Shown: piece by piece, positions 18,163-26,750 of the stretch
How the letters are laid out: each line of letters starts with the position of its first letter
Numbering within the stretch: the stretch's first letter is position 1
From: Lutispora thermophila DSM 19022
Lineage (GTDB): Bacteria > Bacillota > Clostridia > Lutisporales > Lutisporaceae
Direction of reading: 5' to 3'
Assembly (NCBI RefSeq): GCF_900142105.1
Contig: NZ_FQZS01000021.1
Location: forward strand, 1 to 60,679
DNA length: 60,679 nt
Position numbers and translations under genes: made by a program
Notes under the pieces: model-generated
Databases searched by the model: none
Told to the model about the DNA's origin: nothing
What the model saw: only the letters and a program-made list of their open reading frames with translations

Positions 18163-19682
18163 CTTTCTGCACCTGCCTTTCTAAGGCTTTTATCATAGGT
18201 AAAAAGATTGGGCTCATATCTTTTTAACTTCGGTATATATTCCGGTAACTGTACAGGCTCAACCTGTAGTACTTTTTCGTGGAGCCAACTGTGTAAGTTT
18301 ATTAGGCTGTCTAAATCAGTAGTGCCATAGGACAGAGCGGTACTTACAGTCTCAACTGCCTTTTCAAAGCCGCTTTTCTGTGTTAAATCAGCAATGGCTT
18401 TCAATACCTTCCCCTTTTCTTGTTTGCTTACACTTTCCATATATTCTTTTAAAGGCTGTGGAAGCATCTGATATATTCCCGTATATTTTAATGCACCTGG
18501 ACGCCGTGCCAGCTGGTTAAGATAGGGCAACCACTGCATGCTTTGCTGTTTATGGTTACCGTACAGCCTTTTGTGACGTAATATCTCACGATAGTTTTCA
18601 TCAAGTATTATTACATGAAAAGCAGTCAACTTAACCAATACGTGTTCGTTCGCATATTTAGGAGATACAGAGTATTCATGCAATCCATTGTTAAGAAAAA
18701 ATTTGCCATATCCATTTGTTTTTACTGTTATGTATTTACTCGTGTCAAAGCCTGTTTTGGACAGTTCCAAAAGAGCTGCCACATCATCTCTGAAAAGTTC
18801 TTCTATGTTTTTTTCTTTACGGTAATGCTCCCTTTTAGCATCTTCTTCACAACGAACCAGAAGTTCTTTGTTGAATTCACTTAAACGCTCAAACCGTGGT
18901 ACAGGCACCAGCATGTTTCGTCTATGATAGCCTACCTTGTTTTCTACATTGCCTTTTTCATGGCCGGCATCTACATTACAAAAAACTGCTTCAAATCCAT
19001 AATGCTCCATAAATCGCAAAAAATCATCCGTTAAAGTTCGGCCACCACCTTTTATTACCTTGGTAACTATGGTGCTTGTATTATCAAACCATATCCTTGT
19101 GGGTACACCACCTATGTGCTCAAATATCGTTTTTAAACCTTCGAATAAGCATTCCTGGTTTTCACCTTTAAATAGCTGAGTGTACCCCTTATTACTATAG
19201 GGAAATGACAGGTTTAGATATTTACCATTATATAATTTGCCGTTTTCATAAAAATCAGCATCCCCGAAATCCACCTGTGCTTCTCCAGGTATATGTTCTA
19301 AAGGCAAAAAGCCTTTTCTTTCACTAAAGATTTCTTTTTTCTTTATAGCCACATACGCTGCTACAGTTCTATATGAACAGTTAAAATCATTTTTGTATTT
19401 CTCTACTAACCGGTCGTATACTCGTTTTGCTGTGTGCCTTTGTTTACGTCTGGCTTTTTTATCCTCATTAAGCCAGGCATCAATATCGGCTTTAAATGGT
19501 TCCAGTTTTGTAAAAGCGAGTCCTTTAGTTACTTTTGGCAGGCCTTTATTCCAGTTATCTTTATAGATATACTCTCTAATTGTTTTACGGTCATGGCCGG
19601 TTTCTCTTGCTATTTGGCTTATATTTTTTCCTTCCTCAAAATACATTTTTCTGATATTCTTAATTTGGGTCATTGATAGCAT
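18156..19682 (-). CDS. istA: IS21 transposase IstA
   Basis: A DDE transposase of about 508 residues. An N-terminal helix-turn-helix (GKNISQIARETGHDRKTIREYI) is followed by the integrase core, with catalytic residues in QVDFGDADFYENGK, TRIWFDNTSTIV and GHEKGNVENKV. A C-terminal Mu-type beta-barrel region follows. The start at 19682 is chosen because AGGAGG lies 8 nt upstream; an ATG seven codons earlier has no such site. IstA cuts and joins the ends with help from IstB. Confidence 0.92.
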   Translation of the reverse strand: MLSMTQIKNIRKMYFEEGKNISQIARETGHDRKTIREYIYKDNWNKGLPKVTKGLAFTKLEPFKADIDAWLNEDKKARRKQRHTAKRVYDRLVEKYKNDFNCSYRTVAAYVAIKKKEIFSERKGFLPLEHIPGEAQVDFGDADFYENGKLYNGKYLNLSFPYSNKGYTQLFKGENQECLFEGLKTIFEHIGGVPTRIWFDNTSTIVTKVIKGGGRTLTDDFLRFMEHYGFEAVFCNVDAGHEKGNVENKVGYHRRNMLVPVPRFERLSEFNKELLVRCEEDAKREHYRKEKNIEELFRDDVAALLELSKTGFDTSKYITVKTNGYGKFFLNNGLHEYSVSPKYANEHVLVKLTAFHVIILDENYREILRHKRLYGNHKQQSMQWLPYLNQLARRPGALKYTGIYQMLPQPLKEYMESVSKQEKGKVLKAIADLTQKSGFEKAVETVSTALSYGTTDLDSLINLHSWLHEKVLQVEPVQLPEYIPKLKRYEPNLFTYDKSLRKAGAERC

Positions 19683-20017
19683 CCTCCAATCCTCCTTGTA
19701 CACGTTTTTCGCTCATGTACAAGGATATTATTTTGGTGTGGTGCCTTCAATGGCCTTTTGCAATTATGGGGAATTTACTGTTGCAAAAGTGGGGAATTTT
19801 TGTTTGCGACTTTGTCCATTTTTATTATGCAACAAACACTTGTTGCGATAAAATCAGTAACAGTTTCTTTGGAATCTTAATCTCGATATCATTCTCACTA
19901 AATTTCTTATAAATTTCTTCAGATTTTGATAACATATTAAAAGCCCTCCTTATAATATAAAACTTAATTTAAAAAATTTAAAATAATATAAGGAGAGCCC
20001 CACTCTTTTTCAAGTTT

Positions 20018-20287
20018 TTATTTTTTTACTATCCTATTGTCATTAAGTATTGCCCATATATAAGCAGGTCCTCTTACTAAGTCATTAATTCTGCCAGGAC
20101 CTTCAACAGGCATTATATTAAAAACCTTTTTGATGTCATTTTTAGATAATATATAATTGGTTCTATTCGTTACTATACCATTATTTATCACACTATATAT
20201 AAACTCTTTTCCCGTCTTTGTTTTAAAGATTTGTCCTTCATTAGAAACAATTCTATTCCATATTTCATCAAATGAAATAATTTCCAT
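20018..20287 (-). CDS. Hypothetical 89-aa protein next to OLD nuclease
   Basis: An 89-residue soluble protein starting MEIISFDEIWNRIVSNEG and containing a glycine/proline-rich patch (VEGPGRINDLVRGP). It follows the OLD-family gene by 18 bp with its own AGGAGA site, so it is almost certainly co-transcribed and translated with it. No family is recognised. A small partner or inhibitor of the nuclease is plausible from position only. Confidence 0.65.
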   Translation of the reverse strand: MEIISFDEIWNRIVSNEGQIFKTKTGKEFIYSVINNGIVTNRTNYILSKNDIKKVFNIMPVEGPGRINDLVRGPAYIWAILNDNRIVKK

Positions 20288-20305
20288 AGTAAATCTCCTA
20301 ACAAT

Positions 20306-22336
20306 TTACCTTATTTTTTCGATAAATCCTTCAAGCAGTTCAATAATCTCTTTAAGTTTTCCTTCCTTTAATACTGCCAAATCGTTATTCCTAATTATGT
20401 ACTGAAAAAGATTGTTTCCTTCTATATAAAACTTCTTAATATTTGCAATAATTTCATCTCTAACTTTAAGGTAATTATCAATCTTGTAATGGTTAGTGCA
20501 CTCACATGATTCTGATAATTTCAACCATCTAGTCTTCAATGATTCTTCCTTTTTTTCCCTATCCCTCTCTTTCGCATCAGGGAATCCTTCTAAAAATCTT
20601 TTAGGTTGGAAACAACTTTCGAAATTATTCTTTTGATTTTTACCATTCATCGCTTCTTCCAACTGCTTCCTATACTGACATTCGTAACACTTTATTGCAT
20701 ACTCAAGTTCTATATTATCAGATGCAAATTCTGATAAAAATTTATTTTCAACAAAGTAATATTCAATTGAATGTTCATTTAAAACATAAATACTTTCTTT
20801 TAACTTTTCTTTTTTATATTCTAATTCTTTTTCTTCAAGGTTTGCATATTGAGGTTCATTTAATAACGTAAAGGCAACTTCCTCATATAGATTATCCTTT
20901 AATACCTCAGGTTTCTTTATATCTGCATCCCTTAAAATTAGCACAGGAACACTAAAGTTAGTGTTTATTAGCAGTTCAGCATTAGCATAAAACTTTAAAT
21001 TTTCACACGAGTGTGCTTGTATAATATTTATTTTATCAATTATGCTTTCGTCTATTTTTCTAATTAATTCACTTATAACTTCTATATCATCTTTACCCTC
21101 TACAAAGATAATTCCCTTGCTATATAAAATATCGTCAGGCTTTATACCTAATTCATCTATTACTCTTTTCGGGCTTATTGGCAGTACTTTAGCCTCTCCG
21201 TTATTTTTTTCTACGATTTTTACGTTATTACTTGCTAATTTACTTACCGTTATTGGTGAGTGTGATGTAAAAATAACTTGGTTCTTTTCTGAAATCTTTA
21301 ATAAAGTATCTATCATTCTTCTTTGAAGTTTAGGATGTAGGTAAACTTCTGGTTCTTCAATGAGTAAAATATACTGTGTATTTGACTGTGAAATTTGTAC
21401 ATATGTCTCAAGTATTGATAGTATTACCATACTCTGATAACCTGTCCCACAATTAAGTATATCATTCATTATTCCAGTAGTTGTATCTATAATAGTAGTA
21501 GTATATTGAGTCCCTTTAGATATATTAACAGAAGCATCTATAACTATTTTAAAATCTTTGCTACCAATTGCATCATTATAATAAGAAGTAATAGTTTCTG
21601 CTAAAGCATTGCATCTTTTTTTAGTTTCTTCAGATAATACATGATTTAATTCACTATATGTAAGAGGCTTATCATTTAAAATAATATCTGTTTTAGATTC
21701 ATCATCTAACATCTGTATTAAATCTTTTAAATATGAATTATTTCCTGCTGTACTTTCATTTTTAGGGTCACGCAAAGCAGGTATTACTTTGATTTGAGGA
21801 AGTATTTTCTTTAAATCTGCTTCTTTTAATTCTTCATCATTTTTATTGTAATATTTTTTACTGATACTACTGCCTTTTTTAGCGACCATTTTTATATAGA
21901 GTTCTTCGTTATCTATTCCATATTTCTCTACCGCTTCATTTAACTCTTTTGTTTTAATTTCTATTAATTTCTCTTTCTGTTTCTCATACTTTTTTAAGTT
22001 AGCATCTGTATTTTCTTTAATGTATAAATCATACGCCTCATTTATCTTCTCATTTTGTTTGTCTATTTTATCCTTATAAATATTCGCCTCTAAATAGGAT
22101 TCATCAACATTTTTAAACCATAATTCTATTACTATATCTTCCTTAGTACCTTTATGAAAATCTTCACCTGAAATTCCTTTTTTACTGGTTGGGAAAAATG
22201 CTTGTATTGAATCTAAAATTGCTGATTTTCCTGTATTATTTTGACCTATAAAAGCAAAAATATCTTCTTTTAAATCAATATCTCCTGAATCTAAGAAAGA
22301 CTTGTAATTTTTAATATGTAATTTGCTTATGTACAT
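20306..22336 (-). CDS. OLD-family ATP-dependent nuclease (AAA ATPase plus TOPRIM)
   Basis: A 676-residue protein with an SMC/RecF-like ATPase head: Walker A IGQNNTGKSAI (residues about 30-40), signature region GTGYQSM, Walker B YILLIEEPEVYLHP and switch histidine VIFTSHSP. A TOPRIM domain follows with FVEGKDDIEV and LRDADI as metal-binding motifs. A coiled-coil-like charged segment (about residues 85-145) interrupts the ATPase as in SMC-like proteins. OLD proteins act in phage defence. No UvrD-type helicase sits beside it, so this is a lone OLD rather than a Gabija pair. The ATG follows AAGGGGGATAAGT. Confidence 0.88.
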   Translation of the reverse strand: MYISKLHIKNYKSFLDSGDIDLKEDIFAFIGQNNTGKSAILDSIQAFFPTSKKGISGEDFHKGTKEDIVIELWFKNVDESYLEANIYKDKIDKQNEKINEAYDLYIKENTDANLKKYEKQKEKLIEIKTKELNEAVEKYGIDNEELYIKMVAKKGSSISKKYYNKNDEELKEADLKKILPQIKVIPALRDPKNESTAGNNSYLKDLIQMLDDESKTDIILNDKPLTYSELNHVLSEETKKRCNALAETITSYYNDAIGSKDFKIVIDASVNISKGTQYTTTIIDTTTGIMNDILNCGTGYQSMVILSILETYVQISQSNTQYILLIEEPEVYLHPKLQRRMIDTLLKISEKNQVIFTSHSPITVSKLASNNVKIVEKNNGEAKVLPISPKRVIDELGIKPDDILYSKGIIFVEGKDDIEVISELIRKIDESIIDKINIIQAHSCENLKFYANAELLINTNFSVPVLILRDADIKKPEVLKDNLYEEVAFTLLNEPQYANLEEKELEYKKEKLKESIYVLNEHSIEYYFVENKFLSEFASDNIELEYAIKCYECQYRKQLEEAMNGKNQKNNFESCFQPKRFLEGFPDAKERDREKKEESLKTRWLKLSESCECTNHYKIDNYLKVRDEIIANIKKFYIEGNNLFQYIIRNNDLAVLKEGKLKEIIELLEGFIEKIR

Positions 22337-22449
22337 ACTTATCCCCCTTTACCCCTTAAAAATCAACTTGTTATAATTTCCTTTCCAAATAAAGTATATT
22401 ATATATTTCCATATATTTCAACAAAACCTGTCGACAAAACTACTCTTTA

Positions 22450-22531
22450 GTAGCCAATATTCATTAATCCAATCTCTCACGACACCATTATAGGTTTTAA
22501 AAATCTAATTAACACTAAAAAAATTGGCTAC
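22450..22531. repeat. 9-bp inverted repeat upstream of the recombinase gene
   Basis: GTAGCCAAT (22450-22458) and ATTGGCTAC (22523-22531) are perfect reverse complements 64 bp apart, in the 291-bp spacer between the divergent OLD and recombinase genes. They could be operator or recombinase arm sites. Nothing else is recognised in this spacer. Confidence 0.35.
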
Positions 22532-22627
22532 AAAAAAATATATCTCATTTTTCAACCTTAACTTGAACCCATAGACCTTATTTTTCTATAATTTTTTGTA
22601 AATCACAGAAAGGAGTTTAATGAACAT

Positions 22628-23542
22628 ATGAAGGATATTTTTGATATCACTAATATAGAAGAGTTGCTTCAATCCTTTAGAAAACACCTATTAGAAAATG
22701 ACAAAAGTGCAGGAACCTGTGAGACATACTGTATCAATGTTCGCCTTTTTGCAGAATATATTACGGAAACTTTTGCTGAAAACTTTGACCCACGGAAAAT
22801 AAGCCCTTTGGATGTAAGAGAATATAGAAACTATCTGTTAAACGTTAAAAACCTGTCTGTCAATACAGTTAATAACCGCATTTCTACGCTAAATGAATTC
22901 TATAAATATCTCACCAATGAAAACATTGTATCTACAAATCCTGTAGAAAAAATAAGAAAGATAAGAATGCAGTCACCTCCTAAACGGGTTACAATTGACG
23001 ACTTGATGTTTAAACGGCTGCGCAGGCAATTTGAGCACTATGGCAGAGAAGTAGAAAAAGTCATTTTCTTTTTGTTATTTTTAACAGGAGTCCGCGTATC
23101 GGAACTAATAAACATTAAAGTTGATGACATTGTGATTAACCCTCGCAGTGGTACACTAAAGGTCCAATCAGGTAAGGGTATGAAATATAGGGAGATACCA
23201 CTTAACGCCACATGCAGGCAGGTTATAAGCGATTACATCGAATATCGTAAAGCCAAAGGCATCTACTCTCCATACCTGATTACCACAGAACGTTCTTCCA
23301 AGGCCTGCCGCAGCAGCATTAATAAAATTCTTAAAAAGCATGGAAAGAAAGCAGGCTTTCCTGAAATTAGCCCTCACGTGGCAAGAAGATATTTCTTAAC
23401 AAAAGTTTTAGAAGTCTCAGATATCAGTACGGCTATGGAACTAGCAGGGCATAGTTCCGTACAAACTACAATTCAGTACATACCAAGTACTGAAAAACGC
23501 AAACAGGATGCCGTAACCAAAATAACGAATGATATTGATTAG
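22628..23542 (+). CDS. Tyrosine recombinase (XerC/D-like)
   Basis: A 304-residue site-specific recombinase. An N-terminal SAM-like core-binding domain (about residues 8-95) is followed by the catalytic domain with Arg in LLFLTGVRVSELI, His-x-x-Arg in HVARRYFL, His in LAGHSS and the nucleophile Tyr in TTIQYIPS, so all key residues are present. The size and lack of an arm-binding domain resemble Xer-type or plasmid resolvases more than phage integrases. It is monocistronic, preceded by AAAGGAG and followed by a terminator. It may resolve multimers of the element or cointegrates; no attachment site was identified. Confidence 0.88.
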   Translation: MKDIFDITNIEELLQSFRKHLLENDKSAGTCETYCINVRLFAEYITETFAENFDPRKISPLDVREYRNYLLNVKNLSVNTVNNRISTLNEFYKYLTNENIVSTNPVEKIRKIRMQSPPKRVTIDDLMFKRLRRQFEHYGREVEKVIFFLLFLTGVRVSELINIKVDDIVINPRSGTLKVQSGKGMKYREIPLNATCRQVISDYIEYRKAKGIYSPYLITTERSSKACRSSINKILKKHGKKAGFPEISPHVARRYFLTKVLEVSDISTAMELAGHSSVQTTIQYIPSTEKRKQDAVTKITNDID

Positions 23543-23580
23543 TCACTTACTAATAACTTGCTACTCACAACCTTTTATAG

Positions 23581-23616
23581 AAGAGTGGTTGTCTTGAATC
23601 TGCCACTCTTTTAAAT
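23581..23616 (+). terminator. Terminator after the recombinase gene
   Basis: AAGAGTGG (23581-23588) pairs with CCACTCTT (23603-23610), followed by a T/A-rich run, 38 bp after the recombinase stop. Confidence 0.7.
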
Positions 23617-23697
23617 ATTTTTAGTATTATATACTTTAGAAACAGTAATCCTATATTTTAATTGTACACCCTTCAGTCCTATCTATTAGAACTAAAC

Positions 23698-23986
23698 GAT
23701 GTAACCTCTAAACATTTACCATGTAACCAAAATTTTAACCCCTTATAACTATGCCAAACATAGTGATACCAAGGATGTAACCAAAGTAACTTTAATTTAT
23801 ACACTATCATATAAGAAATATTTATATATTTATTATTTATACTTTTACTGAATATCCAGACAAACTTTTATATTTTATTATATATAAAAATAATAGTTAC
23901 AATAGTTACATTGTTGATATTACTAGGTTTAAGATAGTTACTTTTAAGTTACTTAATAGTTACAATCTCAGCAAAATGGTTACATC
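23698..23986. repeat. Inverted array of GTAAC iteron-like repeats
   Basis: GATGTAACC occurs at 23698 and 23774, with ATGTAACC at 23721 and AGTAAC at 23785. Reverse-orientation copies AGTTAC occur at 23895, 23904, 23936, 23947 and 23958 and GGTTACATC at 23978. The array is symmetric about an AT-only stretch near 23820-23890 and sits in a 576-bp gene-free region downstream of a helicase gene. It looks like a replication origin or a multi-site operator; neither is proven. Confidence 0.6.
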
Positions 23987-24084
23987 AGTATGTGTGAGTC
24001 TACTTTTTCACAGATTTGGAGTACTAAGTTTAGAGTATAATAAATATATAATTCTTTCTATGCTTTTAGTATCAAAGCATAGAA

Positions 24085-24114
24085 AAGAACCTCCACTGTT
24101 TAGGGGAGGCTCTT
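24085..24114 (-). terminator. Terminator of the helicase gene
   Basis: On the minus strand AAGAGCCTCC pairs with GGAGGTTCTT, followed by TTTTC, directly after the stop at 24119. A second perfect hairpin (TCTATGCTTT / AAAGCATAGA, about 24057-24083) lies immediately beyond. Confidence 0.7.
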
Positions 24115-24118
24115 ACAC

Positions 24119-25870
24119 TTATTCTACCAGCGCAGAAATATCAAGAATCTCTTTTAACTTAGCAATATCAAGTGTATAGGCTTTTACTGGTTTATCAACA
24201 CCCTTAGGTGTATTGAAACGTACTGTCTTATAATCAGAGAAATACTCTTTGGTTCGTAATTGCTTTCTGAACTGCGGAAGAGATAAAACTTCCACATCTA
24301 ATACATTATGTTCTCTTACATACTTTGTAATTTTATCATATAAAGGACTAATATTCAGCGCCAACTCAGTACCCTGATTTATAACCTGATAATCACTACC
24401 CTTTACGAGTACCCCTGCTTCTTCCATACGGCAGATAACCTCTAGAACTCTCTCTATGCTTCCTTTAGCCTCATTTTGTCCATCCAGTAGATAATCATTC
24501 ACGCCACTTATAACGGCATCAAATAGTTCTTTCATACTATATCCTACACTTTTCTCAAAATTCATGTTTAGTGAATCGTATACATCTTTGAGAAGAAGCA
24601 ATCCCTGCATGCAATTTGCAATAGAATTCTTAACCCTTGATGGTAAACTTAAATTTATCTTGTCTTCGATTGCTCTATGCCTTCTTATCAAATCATTAGG
24701 CTCTATTTTTAATGCTTGGTTTAATAGACTTCTTCCAAGCATTCTTAGTTCTCTTGAACGCCGTTTTAGCATTTTAAATCGTCCTTGAATAACCTCATCC
24801 CTAATATTCGCTTTAGAGTACAAGACTTCCAGACTGCGTTCCTTTATAGCAGTTTCATCGAAGCCCATTTCCCCTACTATAATTATGGGTGCAAGAGGTT
24901 GATATTCATTAAGTACCAAATCAGGTCTGCCTCTATAGGCAGGAGTTCTGTCATAAGCATTTCTCAATAGGTCAGAAATTTCATCCATCCTGTTTTTATT
25001 TAATTTGGTAGGCTTATATTCAGTTATTATCATTGGGATAAGATTGCTGCTTGCTGACATTTTTGCATTTACAAATCTTGTTATCTGCCCGCTGCTTATA
25101 GTGCAATTTGTTGCAGCAAACATAGGCATAATAACATTTTCAACTGTTTCACTTTTCCCCGAACCTGATTCGCCCGTAATAATTAAGTAGTTATGCTTTA
25201 TTCTCCCGCTTTGCCATAATTTTTCTTTCAAAAAACAACTTGCACAAAAACCGATAATAGTCGCTGTAATAGGAAGAATATTAAAATTAAAAAGAAGTTT
25301 TGATAATTGCGCTAATCCAATATTATCTATAGGCTGTACTTCAGCAAGTCCAGTGCCGATACACTTTGAGTTTTCCATGATTACAATATCATCAACAATA
25401 TTGTCATTTTTATCAATGGCTTTTGTGTCTGATACAAAAATGTACTGTGACTCTTTTTTCACAATACCTATATAACTTACACCTGTCTTAACAGCATAAG
25501 GTTTCCTGGAGACGATATCCTTAATAATCTCAAGGTCGTGGTCATTTCCCTGGTATATAAGGTCTATGCTGTTGCGGTTAAGGGCACTCTTAAACTTACT
25601 AGTAGAAGAAAAATCACTGGTATATAAAATCTTTGTTATCAACTTGTTGCTAGTGGTATGAAATTCCACTTTAAACTGTGCTTCATTGTCCATTTGTACC
25701 ATTTCAATTGGGATTATAATAAAATTAGTCAGTGTTACTTTATCTCCGTTTGCTTTTATTTTAATATATCGGTTATCCTGCTCAATAATGCTGCTGCCAA
25801 CTCTGCTTAGCACCTCATCAATATAGATAACAGGTGCTTTTTCTTGATTTATAATACTGTTTTGTTTCAT
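24119..25870 (-). CDS. P-loop replication helicase-like protein (DUF927/SF3-like)
   Basis: A 583-residue protein. The first 190 residues are beta-rich and unrecognised. The central part has Walker A ITGESGSGKSETV (about residue 233), a Walker-B-like MIITEYKP and a sensor-type segment PLAPIIIVGEMGFDETAIKERS, as in DUF927/primase-associated superfamily 3 helicases of phages and plasmids. The C-terminus looks like a winged helix (DVEVLSLPQFRKQLRTKEYF). The start follows AAAGGAGAGATTTGT. With the GTAAC repeat array just downstream it could be the replication protein of an integrated element. The exact family is uncertain. Confidence 0.55.
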   Translation of the reverse strand: MKQNSIINQEKAPVIYIDEVLSRVGSSIIEQDNRYIKIKANGDKVTLTNFIIIPIEMVQMDNEAQFKVEFHTTSNKLITKILYTSDFSSTSKFKSALNRNSIDLIYQGNDHDLEIIKDIVSRKPYAVKTGVSYIGIVKKESQYIFVSDTKAIDKNDNIVDDIVIMENSKCIGTGLAEVQPIDNIGLAQLSKLLFNFNILPITATIIGFCASCFLKEKLWQSGRIKHNYLIITGESGSGKSETVENVIMPMFAATNCTISSGQITRFVNAKMSASSNLIPMIITEYKPTKLNKNRMDEISDLLRNAYDRTPAYRGRPDLVLNEYQPLAPIIIVGEMGFDETAIKERSLEVLYSKANIRDEVIQGRFKMLKRRSRELRMLGRSLLNQALKIEPNDLIRRHRAIEDKINLSLPSRVKNSIANCMQGLLLLKDVYDSLNMNFEKSVGYSMKELFDAVISGVNDYLLDGQNEAKGSIERVLEVICRMEEAGVLVKGSDYQVINQGTELALNISPLYDKITKYVREHNVLDVEVLSLPQFRKQLRTKEYFSDYKTVRFNTPKGVDKPVKAYTLDIAKLKEILDISALVE

Positions 25871-26163
25871 ACAAATCTCTCCTTTGCCTTAATAATTAAG
25901 TTCTTTAACCTTTGCAAAGGCTTGTTTGTCCTGGACATTTTTAGTATAACACATAATTTTTTCAATCTTTTTTGAGGGCAAATCTAAGCCTTTTCAAAAG
26001 GCTGACATATTATGAAACAAAACAGTGTCAATTTCAAATTTTTATTTACTTTTTAATTGTTAGATTAAATTTTGTTGAGATTTATACATAAAAATAAAAA
26101 GGATAAGTTTTTTGAACCTATCCTATCTACATTTTATTTTCCTCTAAGTTATTTATCTTAAAA
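25871..26163. other. Non-coding spacer with one terminator
   Basis: No gene is visible in this AT-rich stretch. It contains the helicase promoter region and, at about 26097-26127, a minus-strand terminator hairpin (AGGATAGGTT pairing with AACTTATCCT, then TTTTTATTTTT) that ends the small membrane-peptide transcript on its right. Confidence 0.6.
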
Positions 26164-26247
26164 CTATCTTCCTTTTAGCATAGACCTAATAGCATATATA
26201 CTTACAATAGTCATACCTATTAATCCAGTTATTATAATGTATACCAT
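26164..26247 (-). CDS. 27-aa membrane peptide
   Basis: A 27-codon frame starting at the ATG at 26247 after GAGAGGAAGTAATAC. It encodes a single hydrophobic helix (VYIIITGLIGMTIVSIYAI) with a basic C-terminus (RSMLKGR). It sits 41 bp downstream of a 66-aa membrane protein on the same strand and upstream of a terminator. It resembles small membrane toxins or subunit-stabilising peptides in shape only. Confidence 0.5.
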   Translation of the reverse strand: MVYIIITGLIGMTIVSIYAIRSMLKGR

Positions 26248-26287
26248 GTATTACTTCCTCTCTTAACAAGTCAGGGGTATGAATTCT

Positions 26288-26488
26288 CTACCCCTGCTGC
26301 TTTATCATCCTCCACTCTCTTATGTTATCTATCATTAAATACATTGTAACTATTAAGAACGGTATAATGGCCAGTAACCTGTATTCATAAAACATTTTCT
26401 TATAAAAATAATAAAGCAAGAAAAAAACTATATATGCAACTGCTGTAGGTATAACCAGGTTAAAAATTATATTCATGCTCTTTTTCAT
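26288..26488 (-). CDS. Small membrane protein, 66 aa
   Basis: A 66-residue protein with two strongly hydrophobic segments (about residues 8-27 and 36-53) and a charged C-terminus (NIREWRMIKQQG). GGGAGTTGATTATAA precedes the ATG. It is probably in one transcript with the 27-aa membrane peptide. No known family is recognised. Confidence 0.6.
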   Translation of the reverse strand: MKKSMNIIFNLVIPTAVAYIVFFLLYYFYKKMFYEYRLLAIIPFLIVTMYLMIDNIREWRMIKQQG

Positions 26489-26750
26489 TTATAATCAACT
26501 CCCTTCTTTTAAAATTATTGTAGCGCGCCCGTTAAAATTTGTCAGGTCCAAATTTATAAAATTTCATGCATTTGTAATAAAGTCTGCTAAAATTTTTGTC
26601 GCATGAAAAACACATATAGTCCTTATACCTTAAGCCTTTCCCAATCTTAACTAATATACATAATATTAATAAGATTCAGGGTATAAGGTGTTAAAAGGGA
26701 ATAGGAGTAATAGGGCTTATAGGAGCAATGGTAATCTAATAGGATTTTCT

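Larger units (their letters stand above)
17338..19838 (-). mobile_element. IS21-family insertion sequence, complete
   Basis: A 2501-bp element carrying istA and istB. Both ends begin with TG and match each other: TGTTTTTTGCAAGATAAAA at the left and, on the opposite strand, TGTTTGTTGCATAATAAAA at the right. Sub-terminal repeats of the type AAATTCCCCACTTTTGCAA occur at both ends, twice at the right. A 5-bp direct duplication CTTGT flanks the element (17333-17337 and 19839-19843), as expected for IS21 transposition. Both genes look intact, so it may be active. Confidence 0.88.
16992..19935 (-). pseudogene. 145-codon gene split by an IS21-family insertion
   Basis: The 5' part starts at the ATG at 19935 after AAGGAGGGCTTTTAAT and runs into the insertion; the 3' part reads from 17332 to the stop at 16992. 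Removing the insertion and one copy of its 5-bp target duplication (CTTGT) joins the halves in the same frame at Gln32-Val33, giving a 145-residue protein that begins MLSKSEEIYKKFSEND and ends AYWNFIKNC. The family is not recognised. It is the third gene, after the OLD nuclease and an 89-aa protein on the same strand, so it may have been part of that system. The left half retains an open frame with internal ATGs that could still give a short product. Confidence 0.8.

Noticed and set aside
17335-19818. Alternative IS21 boundaries
   Set aside because: Ends at 17335 and 19818 also align partly, but give no target duplication. The chosen ends give a matching TG start, a 5-bp CTTGT duplication and an in-frame rejoined gene.
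20306-22336. Gabija system (GajA/GajB)
   Set aside because: The OLD-family protein fits GajA in type, but no UvrD-like GajB helicase lies beside it.
22628-23542. Integrase of an integrative conjugative element or prophage
   Set aside because: No tRNA, attachment site duplication, conjugation or virion genes are visible, and the protein lacks an arm-binding domain.
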